Part shown: piece by piece, positions 22,488-36,194 of the stretch | Layout: every line of letters begins with the position of its first letter | Position numbering within the stretch: the first letter of the stretch is position 1 | DNA from: Phalacrocorax aristotelis | Taxonomy: Eukaryota > Chordata > Aves > Suliformes > Phalacrocoracidae | Direction of reading: 5' to 3' | Length of the DNA: 64,000 bases | Assembly: GCF_949628215.1 (NCBI RefSeq) | Contig: NC_134276.1 | Location: 33,110,226-33,174,225 of the forward strand | Translations under genes and position numbers: made by a program | The notes under the pieces: model-generated | Databases searched by the model: none | The model's input: only the letters and a program-made list of their open reading frames with translations | What the model was told of the DNA's origin: nothing

Positions 22488-25067
22488 AGTTTTTCTGACT
22501 AGTCTTTCGTTCTAATATTTCAGTCTATGTGGGACAGTTATTTGGATGCTAAGTATCTTTTTTTTTCTTGAATCATGGTATGGACTCAGTGCGTAATTCT
22601 CATAGTTTCTTGGATTTGCAGCAGTTACCTCAGTTTATTCTGCTCAGTTATTAAACCCTGTCAATTTTACATGTGGTTTTTTGAGCTTATTTCATCTCTA
22701 GAATGGTAGAAGAGGATTTATTTTTATGCTTTTGAAACTTAAGTATGGAAAAATACCTATTTATATTGCAGTGAATTCTTTTGTGCATTTATACTTCACG
22801 TTGAAGAATCAGTTTTACAAATTCCTAGACAATGCTTTATTATGCTGTTGATGCTTACAGTAAGATTATGTACAGACTTACCTGTAAAGTGAAAACTTAA
22901 AAACCCCCAAACCATATTTTACAGCACTTAAAGGCTGCTATAAGTGAGTTTATAAATAACTTAGTCTGAAATGTTGTTTACCATTACTCAAAAGCAGATT
23001 TTTTTGTGAATGAAGGCTAAAAGAACTAACAACTTTCTCCCTGTCCTTGACAGTGTTTCCTGTAGAGTTGTCTGCATTCTTTAGTCTGCAAGTTCTTTTC
23101 ACCTGTTCATGCATTTCCTCCAGCAGTGAAGTGAAAGAGAAAGGAGGAAAAGGTGATGATAAACACAGAAAACTGACATAGAGATTTGAAGTATGCTTTA
23201 TTATCTGACAATATCTTGTGATTTTATTTTTAATACAAATTTCTCTTCAAGAGATCCCTTTACAGCTGGACAGAGGAAAAAATAAAACAAGTGGAAGAAG
23301 TGTGTTTTCTGTGTAGGATATATGTTTTGGTGTGTTACGAAATCTGTGGAGAGGCTGGAAGATGAAAGCTGAACATATGAGAATTGGAAGACTTGTGAAC
23401 AGCCTTTGACAATCTCTAGTAGTAGTAACTAGCACTAACTTGTAAAGCCAGAGTATGTTCAGGAAATTGGACAAATTTTCATTGTGTGGAGTAGGAAGGT
23501 TTATCAGGTACAAATGAGATTTCTGGAGATGTAATTTAATACTTGTTGAAGGCATTGGTAGGCAGTAGTGAATGAACATACTAAAGTAGAATTGGAAGTT
23601 TCAGTTAAAGATTTTTATTGTAGTATTTATTTTTTTGTAAGCTGTTCTAGAGTTTATAGGGGCTTTTTATTTGCTGGAAGTTTTGCTTCTCCGTATTTGA
23701 TGAAAAACGGAGAAGGTGCTTTTAGAAGATAGTTTACAACAAAGGGTTTATGGTGGCTTAGAATGGATTTGTGGTATTTTTTTTAATTGCATCCTAATGG
23801 CAGTGTTGTTTTACATTTTTCAGTTTTAATGTGCTTCAGCGTCCTGCCAAAGTTGCATAACTTTGAATTCTAGGAGATTGACTTTTTAAAAGAAGTCTCT
23901 TTATATCGTCAATTTGGCTATTTATGGAACTTGAAAAAATAGTTTCGGTAATGACAAATCACATGAGTAAAAAGGGAACGCTTTGAAGAAAGTGTGGTTG
24001 CTGTTGTGTCATGCTGACAAGTCTAGCTTCTCATTTCATCTGATGAAATAAAATACATACCATTGGTGGAATTGGCTTTGTTAGCTCTCTGCTCTAAGTA
24101 AACAAAAATGAGGAATTTAGGGTCTGGACCTTGCATGTCTGCTGGCCAGCTGCAGGTGGCAACACCTGCTTAGACGGACCTTTCTCTGCTGTCTTTTATA
24201 TATGCCATGCATTTCTGCCTCATTTCTGCATGCCATGATATACTTCACATAAGGGATTGCTACAGTCTTTGGTATTGCGTTGGCTTTGAAGGCAGGAAGA
24301 ACCACCAGATTTCAGGGGGTTATAAAAGCAGTAATTTAGCACTCAAGGCAGATTATTGGAGATGCTGAGAAACGTACCTCTCCAACTGATAACGTGATTT
24401 CTAGGAAATGTTAGCCCTACAGTTTTGGCTGCTGTTTGGAAATTGTCAGTGTATAAGCAGACCAAATTATCTATGTATGTGTATGTAAAACCAAACAAAA
24501 GCTTTTAAAATATTTTGTGTTGAAAAGGAATTTTTGTTACTGTCTCAGGATTTGCATTCTTTACGGTACAGGCTAACCTGGAAATCAGAATTATCTGTTT
24601 GTTAGTCTGCATGTTGGCAGAGAAATGTTTCAGCCTTTACAAGTTACTGTGATCTAGATAATGCCGCAATAGATTAGTGGCTGTAACACTGGTAACTAGC
24701 AGATTCATGAGGATGGGTGGGGGAAATTATTAAAACAAGAACAAAAACATCCAAAATGTGAATGTACCTTGCTTAAGTGTAAGTAAAAAGACATATGGAT
24801 AGCACACCTGTGCTGCAAAAAAAAACCTGTAATAATGCTGTTCATTTTACAGAGGATATTAAAGTAAATAAGCTTTTTCAGACCTGTCTCTAACAGCTTG
24901 GGAAGTAGATCAAGTTGTAAACAGCAGTATTGCTAGTAGAGTCTTCTAGAAGAAGAAACTGCGCATGCCTAAATAGCAGCGTAATAATAGCAGGTGTATT
25001 CCTGGTATGACCTTTTTGGGAATAATTTGTGATCTGGGTTTGCAATTTGGTGGAGGTGAAATGTAAA

Positions 25068-25135
25068 CAAGAATAGAAAAGAATAGTGTGTCTTTGTTCT
25101 CATTGATTTAATGCACTGGTTCTTTTCTATTCTTG
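25068..25135 (+). other. Perfect 16-bp stem hairpin in the intron (pre-miRNA-like)
   Basis: CAAGAATAGAAAAGAA at 25,068-25,083 is the exact reverse complement of TTCTTTTCTATTCTTG at 25,120-25,135. Inside, AGTG at 25,085-25,088 can pair with CACT at 25,114-25,117 across a small internal loop, leaving a terminal loop of about 25 nt. The total of 68 nt is the size of an animal pre-miRNA and lies on the transcribed strand of TSC22D1. I recognise no named miRNA. A palindromic transposon relic is the alternative. Confidence 0.45.
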
Positions 25136-27565
25136 ATTAATTTATGAGACTGAAATGTGCTGTGCGTAATACATATTATACTTTAACAAATGACTGAAAA
25201 CTTTTTTTAAAAGTGAGCCTATACCTTTCATTTACTGTGCTTAGGCCACCAAAGTCAATGCTATTAAGCAAAAGCATGCTTTAAGAACATTCTAAGCAGG
25301 GACTAAGGGTAGGATTATTCAATAAATTACTTCATGGTAATGATCACCATAAATAAGGAACTAGTTTATTCTCAGCTTGGTTGTCCAAGGAACCATAGCC
25401 TAAAGTGAAGATGGAAAGAACTCTTGAGCGACTGGAGACACTGCTTTATTTATTTTAGCCTGTTCTAAAGCATTCACAGAGTTACGAATTGCATGATGGA
25501 AGTGCAGCATAATTATGGTATCAGACTGGAGCACCTGATCGTCCTTCTGGCTTTAATGCCTTGCAACACTTTAACTCTTGGTCTGTCTTTGGAATTTGCT
25601 AACAAAGGTAGTAATTGTGCTACAGCCAGCTGTGGTGTATCAGCTCATTTTGTGCGGCCCCCAAACACCTATTATGCATTATCAGTGTTAGAAGTGGGAA
25701 TTGGTTTGTGGTTGCAGTTACATGCACAAGTCTCCATCATCTGCTGAAGCTGGATAGACTTTCCTGAGAGGGATTTAGAGGTTATAAATGTTTGGCAGGC
25801 AGGGTTTGTAACGATCCTGTATGTGCAAATGTTACACAAATGCCTGTGATAGTTCAGATATTTTATCATTGTTGGTTACCTTATGGACTAAATGGCTTGC
25901 CTAGTACCTACTAAATGAGGACTTACGACTTTAGTGCCATGTAGAAACTAAGAATAATACTAATCATAGTTCAAATACAATATTATGCTTTAATAACTGA
26001 ACTTGTTCAATTTTATTTTTTTACAATTGCAAAGTAAAATCTTGAACACAAGTCACAGTAAACTTGTTCACCGTTTTTCTTTGAGCAAGCGATTAATTTT
26101 CTGTTACACGTTCTTCAATATATTTTGGCATTATTTTTTCTGCTTCAGAAATTACTCCTGTGGGTTTCCTTTCTACTCTACGGTCTTAACATACACTTAC
26201 TGATCTTGACTTCATCTAAGTCGTTTTAATGCTGCTAATTTAACCTTTTTAAATTTAGTTAGTAATTTTCTATAACTTCACTGGTCTTTTTATCACTATT
26301 TAAAGTTAGAGAAAGTGTACATTGAGCCCAAATATTACTACTGTAAGTTTAAAATGATGCTATATGAATTTAAAAAGAACCCAAACCATTTAAACTGGGC
26401 TGTATAAACGTAGGAGTATGTTTGAGTCTAAGTGATGCTCCATATGTATGTATGAAGTCAAACTTTCACCACTACTAAGCATGAAAAATTCCCCTGTAAG
26501 TATGTCTATATGTGGGCACTTAAGCCAATGTGTTTTGTCATGTGTGTTTGAAATGATTTTTCTTTGTGTTCAAGTGTTTGTTATTCTGCTTTCATGAGGT
26601 GTACAGTGCTGATGAAGCTTCATATATCGAGTACCTTTGACAATCAGGATGTATATTTAAGTCCTGTAGGCATTCAGCCTTGAATCTCTTGTCCCAACTT
26701 GTATTTCCTCTGGCAGTGCAGGGCTAGCGATCGTACAGGAGAGTCAATGTAACTTTTCTTTGTTCAGCAGAGAACTGCTACTTAAACTACCCTTTATTAT
26801 TAGCCTTTCTCACTAGGCATTTTAGGTAGTGTACAAGCAGAAATGGGTACAGAATTTTGAATGTATGTTAGAATAATAGAGCAGGAAGTAAAGCAGTTTG
26901 AGGGGTTTTTATCATGAAGGATTAGAAATTTAATATTTGAAGCTGACTAATCCTAGAGGAACAAATGCTGGTACCACAGACATTTGTTTTTTTCTGAAGG
27001 AAATTTTCATAAAACTGTGCTTTGTATTTATTTCAATAAAACTTGAGGGGTAGCTTGATCATCTGTTCACACACTTTTTGAATAACCCATTCTTTTGAGT
27101 ATAGTGGAAGAGTACGGTTTTCTAAATTGCTAAAGCAGGCAGCAGCAGATCTTTAAGTTTAAACTTAACAGAAAGATACAGATCGGCTTACACTCTTTTA
27201 AAAAATATAGACAGTATTTCTAGTACAGTATAGATTTGATAGAAACTAGAAGTTGGTTGTAGAGTGTTTTCTAACCTGCTGCTTAAGTGTGTTGAACCAC
27301 TTTGCCAGGCAGATTGTTTGAGTTTGTGAGTGAATTAAGTACTTGTCTAACCTTCTGTTTGTATGTCTTTTTTTCTTTTTTGATGTTTTGATATGCATGG
27401 ATATCCAGCAGGAACTTTTCAGGGGTCTGATTTCTTCATGTATAACCAAGATTTTAATTTCTTCAGGAGTTGCTTAAGCAATGGTATCAAAGTACTGTGC
27501 TAAGTATTAGGGACAGTAATGAAAGCTTATGAAAAAGTAGATACGTGTTCAACAATATTTACACT

Positions 27566-27806
27566 GAAAGAGGGTAGATTTAGATTAGATATAAGGAAGA
27601 AATTTTTTACAATGAGGGTGGTGAGGCACTGGAGCAGGATGCCTAGAGAATTTGTGGATGCCCTATCCCTGGAAGTGTTCAAGGTTGGGTTGGATGGGGC
27701 TTTGAGCCACCTGGTCTAGTGGAAGGTGCCCTGCCCATGGTGGCAGGGTGGAACCAAATGATCTTTAAGGTCTGTTCCAACCCAAACCATTCTGTAATTC
27801 TATGAA
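27566..27806 (+). mobile_element. CR1 LINE, 3' fragment
   Basis: The segment has the end of CR1 ORF2 (a frame reading [12 protein letters not shown] then RHWSRMPREF) followed by the short CR1 3' tail, with the characteristic GATCTTTAAGGTCTGTTCCAACCC block and terminal ATTCTATGA. It is 5'-truncated, as most CR1 copies are. Moderate divergence suggests an old, inactive copy. Subfamily was not assigned. Confidence 0.93.
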
Positions 27807-28656
27807 TAGTCTTAGTGTCTTAATTTGTTTAATAGCTTTTTTCCTACTATACTGCAGCGTAGTTCTTAAAGATGAGTTACGCAGATAAGGTAATTTCAGT
27901 GCACAGTGCGATTAGTATATGCTTATTTCTGTGTCCTTAGAGTTACACTTGGTTCATTCTGTAGGTACAAATCAAATGTAAGTTACGCAGGTTTTTTTTC
28001 AGACATTCTTGATCTTTTATTTTTAATTCATTGTCTCACGGGTCAGTAACAGTCCTAGGTACTGGTAGCTTGAGTGTTAACCTTTTTCAGTGCTCAGATA
28101 TCTAGTCAGCAATCCTTTGAACTGCATAAAATTCCTGAATTTAGTATCTGTTGTGAGTTGCTTGTGCTTGGTTTAGAAATGGTTTTTTCCTTTAAATCAT
28201 TGTAAGCAAATGTATGGCATAGAAATACCTTTTAATGTTTTCCAGTAACTTTGAACTGCCTGCACAATGTAGAGGGATGAAATCCCTGTCAAGATGATAG
28301 AAAACTCAAATGCCTTTTAAGCTTCACTGACCTTCGCTTCGCCCAGCTTCTGTCACAGTTGTGTATAGATGAGATGATGACTGGCAGTCATAACATATAT
28401 AAGAAACTAGAAATCAAATAATTAAAAATGTAACTGTATTAAATTTGTGCTTATATATATTTAGTGCTGCTATAGCTAGTAAGGAAGACTGATTAAAAAT
28501 AAAGCTGGTAACTCATGTATGATTGCACTGACTTCTACAGTGACTGAAATTTTGAAATATTTCTCTTTTTAAAGAGCAGCAAGCAAAAACTTCTTAGGTG
28601 GAATCTGAGTTGTGATTTGTTTGGCATATATTGCCACTGAGTTGGGATAAGCATAG

Positions 28657-28736
28657 TAAAAAATAAAAAACAAACAAAAAAAGGCAAAACAAAAAATTCC
28701 CCAGAACAAAAACCAAACAGAAAACCCCCACATCAA
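28657..28736. repeat. A-rich, A/C-biased low-complexity tract
   Basis: A runs are interrupted mainly by C, with few G and T. The strand bias matches the tracts at 22,406 and 36,195. Confidence 0.75.
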
Positions 28737-31700
28737 CTTCTGTGGATTTCCTGGAAAATTACTTTCAGCCTGGTAATTTTACTGGATGTTATGTATATGT
28801 GTCAAAGTATCATAATGGTTTTTCTTTGTACCATGTGAAGAGATTCCATATTTCTCTGAGGAAGTCTGTGCACTATAAACAGCATCTTAATTCTTACTTC
28901 CAGGTTGAGCCTGACAGAAGTGGAATGCTCTTGTTTCCTCTAGGATTTCATGAGGGTTCATGCAGCAATGCCTGCCCTGTGGAAAGGCATGCAAGGGGAA
29001 GCAGAGCAGCTAAGGATGTTTCATGGTTGTTGTGCATGTGTAAACTTGTGCAAGGTATTAATTGTCGCTGTCCCTTGAAGTCACTTGCAGTACAGGATTC
29101 TAAAATTCTGAGCATCTGAGATCTGGCAAGGAAGGTTTTTATAGTAATAATTAGTTTATATTCAGCATTATGTTTTTTTATGTTACAGGCTCTGTGGTAA
29201 AAATCATGACCTAGCCTTAACTTGAAATCTCTGCCAAATGTTTTGATTATTTTTTTTAAATTCTTTGGTTTGAAATCCTGAATGCCATGTATCAGTATAC
29301 ATGCATATGAGAATATAAAAGCTTAATTCTTTTTTTAAGGTTTAAAAACCCCACAAACCTGCTGGTGAAAGAAGGAGCAATTGCTGCTCTTATGGTTTCA
29401 TTTCTTGCATTCTTACAAAATAAGACCAAGTGAAAACAAAATAAAAGGAACCATGAGTTAATGACTGCATCTTTTAAGTACTTGTTAAATAATTTACTGT
29501 AGCAGTCAAATGAATTCAAGTTATAAATATACCTCTTTAATCTATTGAATGAGGTTATTATGTTAAGAATGGATCAGCATATTGCACTGTTGAGTGTTTC
29601 TTTAGTAGGCCTAATATCGTAAATTGGGTGAAATGGCAAGTTACTCATAATTCAGGGAATGGTGCAGGCTGTGCATGTGCCTCTATGTTCGTTCTTTCCA
29701 AGCTTGAGAGACTCTTTCCAATTCTGTAATTGCCTGTGAAAAAGAGGAGTTCCTGAGCACATATTTGATTGGAGAGAGGAGGGAGGAAAGGTGGTGTGAA
29801 ATGTTTGGTGGTTTTGGTTTTCTTTCTTTTTCTGGTGGGGAAAGGTATTTTAATTTTTGAAATGGTATCAGCCATGTGACTGTTAGGACCAAGTATATGC
29901 ACTTGTTAGCAATACAGCCTCGTATTTACAGGGTAGTAGTTAAAAAGTCCTAGTTGTGAACTGGGGCTCTGCTTTGCTGGCTGCTTTATAACAAAGAGCA
30001 GAAAAGATGATCCTGAAGGACTTGCTTTCTGATGTCCAAATAACTTCTGAATTGATTTTAAGGCAGTGATGCTTTAAAGCAGGCAAAACGTTAAATGTTT
30101 TCACGGTTTATGAAAAAACAGAGCAGCAAAGCACGATAGTAATCTATAGCAGGGTACATCTCTACAGGAATATAATAAAGTACACACCATCTCTGGAATG
30201 CTGCTGCATTGAAAAATTGATTCACCATCTTGCCATGAAAGCATGGGTTAGCCTCTGTAAGGTTTCATTTATTCCACTTTTGGGATTCTTAGTGATGCTT
30301 GCTTATGCTGGAGCATGGCAAAGTAATTGAGCAGTCTTTTTATTTCATTGGAAATTAACATGTAAATGGAAGATGATGATTTGCATGAAGATATTTTCAG
30401 AATCTAGAAAGTACTGTGATCTGTGGAAAGAGAAAAATAAATTCCATTATAATGTATCTGTTATAGAAGGCAGTTGTGGCTAGCAGTTGTTATCCTCACT
30501 TTTTGCATTTGTCTGACCATCAGAATCCAATCTCTGAGGATCTTTAATGTGTATATTTAGTGGCCAAATACTTAAATATTTAGAACATGCTTTTTAGTGC
30601 CTTTGAAGTTATTGGATAAAAGTGTTTTCTCTGAAAGTAACACAAACAGCCCTCCAAAGAATTCTGTAAAGGATGTTGAAATTCTGTGTTCATGGGTATT
30701 TTCAAATAGAGTATTGTCTTGCTATATTCTGACCTAAAAAGTGTTTAAGAAAGCCATGCAACCCTCCCTCTTAATACTTCTTAATTGGAAAGATGTTTAA
30801 GGAAGCTTGCTTTTTTAAAGTTCTATTTTTAAAAGAAGTTCCTTCTTACTCCAACCTCTGAACACCATAGATGAAACCATTCTTAATGTTTCAGGAACAT
30901 GTACATTTTATAAGTGTCTAAAATGTTATATGCATTTTCATGTTGCAAGAACAAAAAAACTCCCGCAAATCCAAAACATTGGAATATCTTTTTGTTAAAT
31001 TGAGGGAGTTTGTATATTATGTTAGATGGAAGATGAAGGCAGATCAATGTAAGATCCATGCAGTTATCCAAAATCCCAAACACCCTTTCTTCTACTTTGG
31101 CTTTTAGAAATCCTGTAATTCACCGAGGCTATAGGTGCTTTTTAGAATTACTTTCTCAAAGTTGCTGTTAGGTAGCTCTGGAACAGAAATACTTTAGGAC
31201 AGGCACTAGACCAGCTGTCTGTTACTTAAGAGTCAAGTTGCTATATTCTGGATTAAGTCTATAGCCTTTGTGTATGCAGACAAATCTTCCCATGCTTTTG
31301 TTACTGTGGTCACTAGAACAGTCACACAGATCGCATTCATCTAATAATATGGCTGTGTAGCCTTGTACAGTTTGGCATAGGCAACTTGGCACTGTGAGGT
31401 CTGTGTTCAGAAATGGTCAAGTGTAAGTTTGTTTTCTGTAGTAAACTGTAATATGTATGTGTAGAGCTTCTGTAAATTGTATGCTAGAACTTCTTAATGC
31501 CTTTTCTACTAAAAACGTCAACTTGGATAGCATTCTTAGTTTCATATTGATTTTTCATATTATAATTACATTATCTTCTATAGGATTTTATATATGAAAT
31601 ATGAATGCATACCTTAGGATAGAGTATATAATAGTTATTAAAATGATTTGTCCCTGTGCAAAATACTTTGAGCAGGATGGATGAACGCTGGGTGTTTTAA

Positions 31701-32885
31701 TTTTTTTCAGTTGCTTGTTTGCAGCCACTGATTTATGTTGTCTGCCTCTAATGAAGAAGCAAGGTTTAGAAACAAAGCTCTTTCAGAAATCATGAGGTTG
31801 CTGGAAAGACCTACATTTTGCTTCAGTAATGAGAATTTAAAGAACTAACTACCATTGGTAGTCTAATCTGCCTAAAGTGACCACAGAAGAAATGTACCAA
31901 ACATAATTGCTGGGAAAAGTAAGCTTTTTCCTTCATGAAAGAAGATCCAGCCATATCTGAATACTACTTAATTATACTGTCAGTGAATGTGACTAGTTCC
32001 TGTGAGATTGTCCTTAAGTGGTAAACAAATGTTGTTTGTAATTTCAGACTGGTCAGAAATGGTTTGAAATGTAGCATCTGAAAAGAGATTTGCCATTTTT
32101 TTTCTGCTGAAGTAAGCAGTTTTTCTAAGTATATTGATGTTAGTGGGTTGAATTAAGATTGCGCAGATGTGAATCATGAAAATGAAGACTTTCTCTTCAG
32201 TTCTGGCTTTCCTGAAAACTAAAACTAAATAAAAATCGTGTCTGAAACATGGCAATGAACATCTAATATGCCAGGATGACTGCTGCTGACTTGGCAACTT
32301 GATCTTCTTGAAGGACATACTTGTGTTAATTCATATAATCAAGTAATTGATAACAATACTAGAAGAGCTGCTGAAAAAGGAAGCTGTATGGAGCCCTGTG
32401 GAGAGCTTGAAAATCCTGAACTGAGGTTTGCATTTTGGAGCAGTTTGCAATGGAGATTCTGAACCTTTAGCCTTCTATGAGAAAGGTATCTAGAAACATA
32501 CATGCCTCTCTTACCTTCAGCATAACTTCTTGGGAACGAATGGAAGAGTTTCTTTTTACTCCCTCTTGATGGCTCATGTCCAGAGGCCCACTGCTGTAGG
32601 AAGAAGTGACTAGTGGAGAAGCTTTTGGCCAGCTAGAGTGGGTTTTGTAGAGTCTGGCTAGTATGACCCAGTGTTGTAGGGATGCCATGTATCCTTGGAA
32701 GTGACTCTTTCAATTGATGTGTACCTGTTGAGGCCAGCACCTTCCAGAATTACAAGTAATAGAAGCAATTGGTTGATATTAATTGTAGATTTACTGGGTT
32801 AGCATATTTTATGTGCATGCAGATTGCATTTTAAGATTTCCTAATGTATCTGCTTTTCTTGATGTGAACTGTTTGTATTGTAGCT

Positions 32886-33476
32886 TGTTGTGGTTCAACC
32901 CCAGTTGGCACCTAAACACTATGCAGCCGCTTGCTCACTCCCCCCACCCTATGAGATGGGGGAAAGAATTGGAAGAGCAGTAAGAGGAGAAAAAGCAAAG
33001 CAACGAACTAACCAAAAAACCCAAAAACTTGTGGGTTGAGATAAGAACAGTTTAATAATTAAAAAATTAAAATGATGATAATGATACTATAATAAAAAGG
33101 AAAAGGGGGAAAAAACTCCACAAGCAACACAACTGCTCACCACCAGCTGACCAACGCTGCCAGTCCATGAGCTGTATTGCTGCCAGCCCCCCTGGCCAGC
33201 TCTTCCCAGTTAATATAATGGCCATGATGTTACATGATATGGAATACCCCTTTGGCCAGTTTGAATCTGCTCTCTTAGCTGTGCACCCTCCCCTCCTGGC
33301 TTCTTGTGCACCCAGCAGAGCATGGGAAGCTGGAAAAGTCTGTGACTAGTACAAGCACTGCCCAGCAGCAACTAAATATCAGTGTTATCAACATCATTTT
33401 CATACTAAGTCCAAAGCACAGCACTATGCCAGCTACCGTGAAGAAAATTAACTCTATCCCAGCTAAAACCATGACA
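32886..33476. mobile_element. Solo LTR of an avian endogenous retrovirus
   Basis: The element runs from TGTTGTGGTTCAACCCC to a CA end after AACTCTATCCCAGC, termini I recognise from a common LTR family of neoavian genomes. Interior landmarks are the CAGCCGCTTGCTCACTCCCC block near the left end and GGAATACCCCTTTGGCCAG near the centre. AGCT occurs on both sides (32,882-32,885 and 33,477-33,480) as a target-site duplication; a fifth matching T makes it 4 or 5 bp. No internal viral genes are present, so this is a recombined solo LTR. It looks mutated and somewhat shortened in the middle. Its transcriptional orientation is uncertain. Confidence 0.85.
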
Positions 33477-34289
33477 AGCTTCACTCTGTTGCTCTGCTTA
33501 CAGACCTAAGTACGGGCTTCAGAACTTTGTTCTGCTCCTTTCCTGGTAATGTCTGCAATATGCAACACATGCAGAGCTAGGTTGTACTGCTTGAACTAAT
33601 GCACCCTGTTTCTAAGCCTGTAATGGTGTCTTACAGTTCTGCTTCAGCACTGTGTTCTGTGCTTTTTCTGTTGAGTTTGGTTCAGGTTCTGCTGTTCTTT
33701 GCTTGAGGACTCTTGATGAATGGTAAATACGTTGGCTCAGGAATAATGAGGCTCGCTGTTGGTGAGTCTTTACAGCAGAAGCAATGAAAGGGAGTAAGGA
33801 AAAAGGATGGTACGAGCAATTAACTAAATAAGTTTGTGTGCTGCTAATACCTCTTGTCAGACTGTGGGAAGACCTGTGTATTATTTTCATGTCTTTGTTT
33901 TCCTAGAGAGTCACTCTTACTTGACAGAAGCCCGTTGTATTGTCTTTGTAGGCTAGGTTTTCTTGCTCCTGAGATTTGGTGCCAGCAGGAAGTGGAGCTA
34001 GTGTTAGGGCCAGCAGCTTTCCTTTTCTCTTACTTCATGCATATGTTCTCCCAACTACAATGGAGTGTCTTATCTGTTCACTTCTGCCTTCCTAAGGATT
34101 TTCTGCTCTTGCCCACTATTACTGTGGTGAATTAATATGTTTAAGAGTTCCAAATCTGTGCCAAATGTGCCAAAATGAACATTTGGATTTGGTGTGGACA
34201 GATACAAAGCCCAGAATGTCCATCTTGTAAATGCAGTGAGTTCTTTAACTGGAGCCTTTGAAAACAAAAAGCTGATGAGTTAAGGCCTG

Positions 34290-34712
34290 TGGTGTTGCTG
34301 GAGCCTGTCCTACATCATCTCAGAATTCAGTTGGGGTGTTGCATTGTTTAAAATGACTAAAGATGATCTACAGGGATTAGAAGGAATTCAAAATGAGACA
34401 GCAAAGTAATACCTAAACAAAAAACCAAATCTCTAAAGCTGAATGGTAAACCTACATCAGACTTCTGACTGAGACAAAGACTTATAAGGAGCCTAAAGCT
34501 ATGATAGCATATTGACCTTTTTGTATTTTAAATTATAAATGAGAACTACTTTAGAACAAGATCTGGACCTTATGTGCCCTCAGCTAGCTTGGGAACAAGA
34601 GGACACAGGCAAAATTGCCTTGGCTAATTTTAAGAAAGGTTTTGTCTGTGGAGCTCGTTGCCACAAGATCCTGTGGAAGCCCAGAAACTAGCAGCACTTC
34701 AAGGGTGTGGGG
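34290..34712 (+). mobile_element. Ancient, degenerate CR1/L3-like LINE fragment
   Basis: The clearest match is the block near 34,647-34,700, which reads GTGGAGCTCGTTGCCACAAG and then CCTGTGGAAGCCC. It resembles the conserved CR1 ORF2 stretch encoding a Leu-W-N-x-L-P-like sequence. Upstream, GGGAACAAGAGGACACAGG fits the same element. The copy is riddled with indels, and both boundaries are estimates. Confidence 0.5.
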
Positions 34713-35920
34713 GTGGGGGAAATATGCCTATATGTGTATGTATGTTAGGAAATGAAACAGAATTGTAATAGTACATGGAAAATCAAATTACTTTTGGCTT
34801 CAGCTTCTAAGACTACTTCTACCTAATTCAGAAGCGAGTGCATCTTTGAGAGATCTGCTGTACCTGCTACTTGCATATTTTTTCAGTGACTTCCGGAGCA
34901 CTTGGTATGGGTAACTATTGAAGACAGGATACTGCTCCATACCTTCTTATTCCAAACTAGAAATAAACTAAAATGTAAAATTATTTTTATTTAAACTTTA
35001 CTGAAAATAGTATTGAAGTATGAGGGCAGGAGAGGAAACTAAGTCAACTGGAAAAAGAGAGGTACAGAAGAAGGGCCATACATACCCTTGACTATTCAGA
35101 GCAATGCGAATGATCGCAGCTGAATCCATCGCTGCTAAAAGCTAGCTGGGATGCAATGATGTGTTATTGACTTTATGGAGCAGCAAAAGTTCAGAGGTTG
35201 TTGCACCTTTAAAGTGGGGAAAAGTGTAACAACTGCCATACTCTTTCAAAGCATAGGTCAGAAATGAAGATGTCATGTAAGCAGAAGCAAGATATTTATG
35301 GTTTCATTAACAATAAAAACTTATCCACAGTCATTATTTTTCAGCAAACTGTTCTCGTGCTTGAAAAATGTAATGGTCAGCACAGCAATGGCTTAAAATA
35401 GCATTTTTGGATGCTATAGCACTGGCATTAGAGCCCTGCTGGTAAACATCCAGGAGGCCTGTAAAAGATGAAAAATGCTTTAAATGTTGAAGTTTCAAAA
35501 TGCAGCTTCTGATGTTTAAATTTTCTAAAATTTTAAAATTATATGCCTATTTAATCAAATATTTGAGGGCGAGCTTAAAATCCTGTAAAGAGTCACTTGA
35601 TAGAAACAATTCTTACTGGCAACACAAAATGATTTATTACAGGAGTGCGTGGTCGGGTAGCTAGCTGTGAAGAATTACTGAAGTTTTACAGAGTAAAGTG
35701 GTAACGGCACCAGTGAGGTAGAAAGAAATAAACTTCAGCAGTTGTATTTTTCAAGTGCTTGGGTGAATGTCAGGATACACTGTAGGCCCTTCGAGGCTAG
35801 TTCTTTATAAACATTTAAATATGTTTAGTGTTTAGGTGGTGGAATTGAAGCATGTTGTTTGTCCTTTTGCAGGATGCTGCAGGTACCAGGAGGAGGGACT
35901 GCCTTTAGCAGCCGCCTCCT

Positions 35921-35958
35921 CCCTGAGGCGTCCTTGGTAGTTACATCCTGCCTCAGGG
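35921..35958. promoter_or_regulatory. Inverted pair of TFAP2-type motifs in a GC-rich island of the intron
   Basis: CCCTGAGGC at 35,921-35,929 is the exact reverse complement of GCCTCAGGG at 35,950-35,958. Both fit the TFAP2 consensus SCCTSRGGS. They sit in a GC-rich patch of about 120 bp with GCCGCC and CTCC repeats, standing out from the AT-rich intron. A candidate enhancer core is the simplest reading, based on motifs only. Confidence 0.3.
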
Positions 35959-36194
35959 GAGGAAAGGTGCATTCTGTTGTGATAACCCCTCTTAGAGCAG
36001 CTGTGGATAAGTCCATTAGCTGTTGCTAATGAATAAATGGGCAAGTAGCAAGCATTTAAAATTACCAGGTTCTCAATTTTACTGCTGCCTGCAAAGGACT
36101 TGGAATAAAAGATGTGAAGTGCTTCCTGTGCTTCCCCTTCCAACTCTGGCAGATAAGTACTGTTACCAAAGCTGCTCTGAACTGTCTTCACAGT

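Noticed and set aside
28944-29054. 111-nt exon-like segment with a very strong acceptor (TTGTTTCCTCTAG) and donor CAAG|GTATTA
   Set aside because: From the TSC22D1 phase it hits TGA within four codons, and the donor is weak. At most it is a non-coding or cryptic exon.
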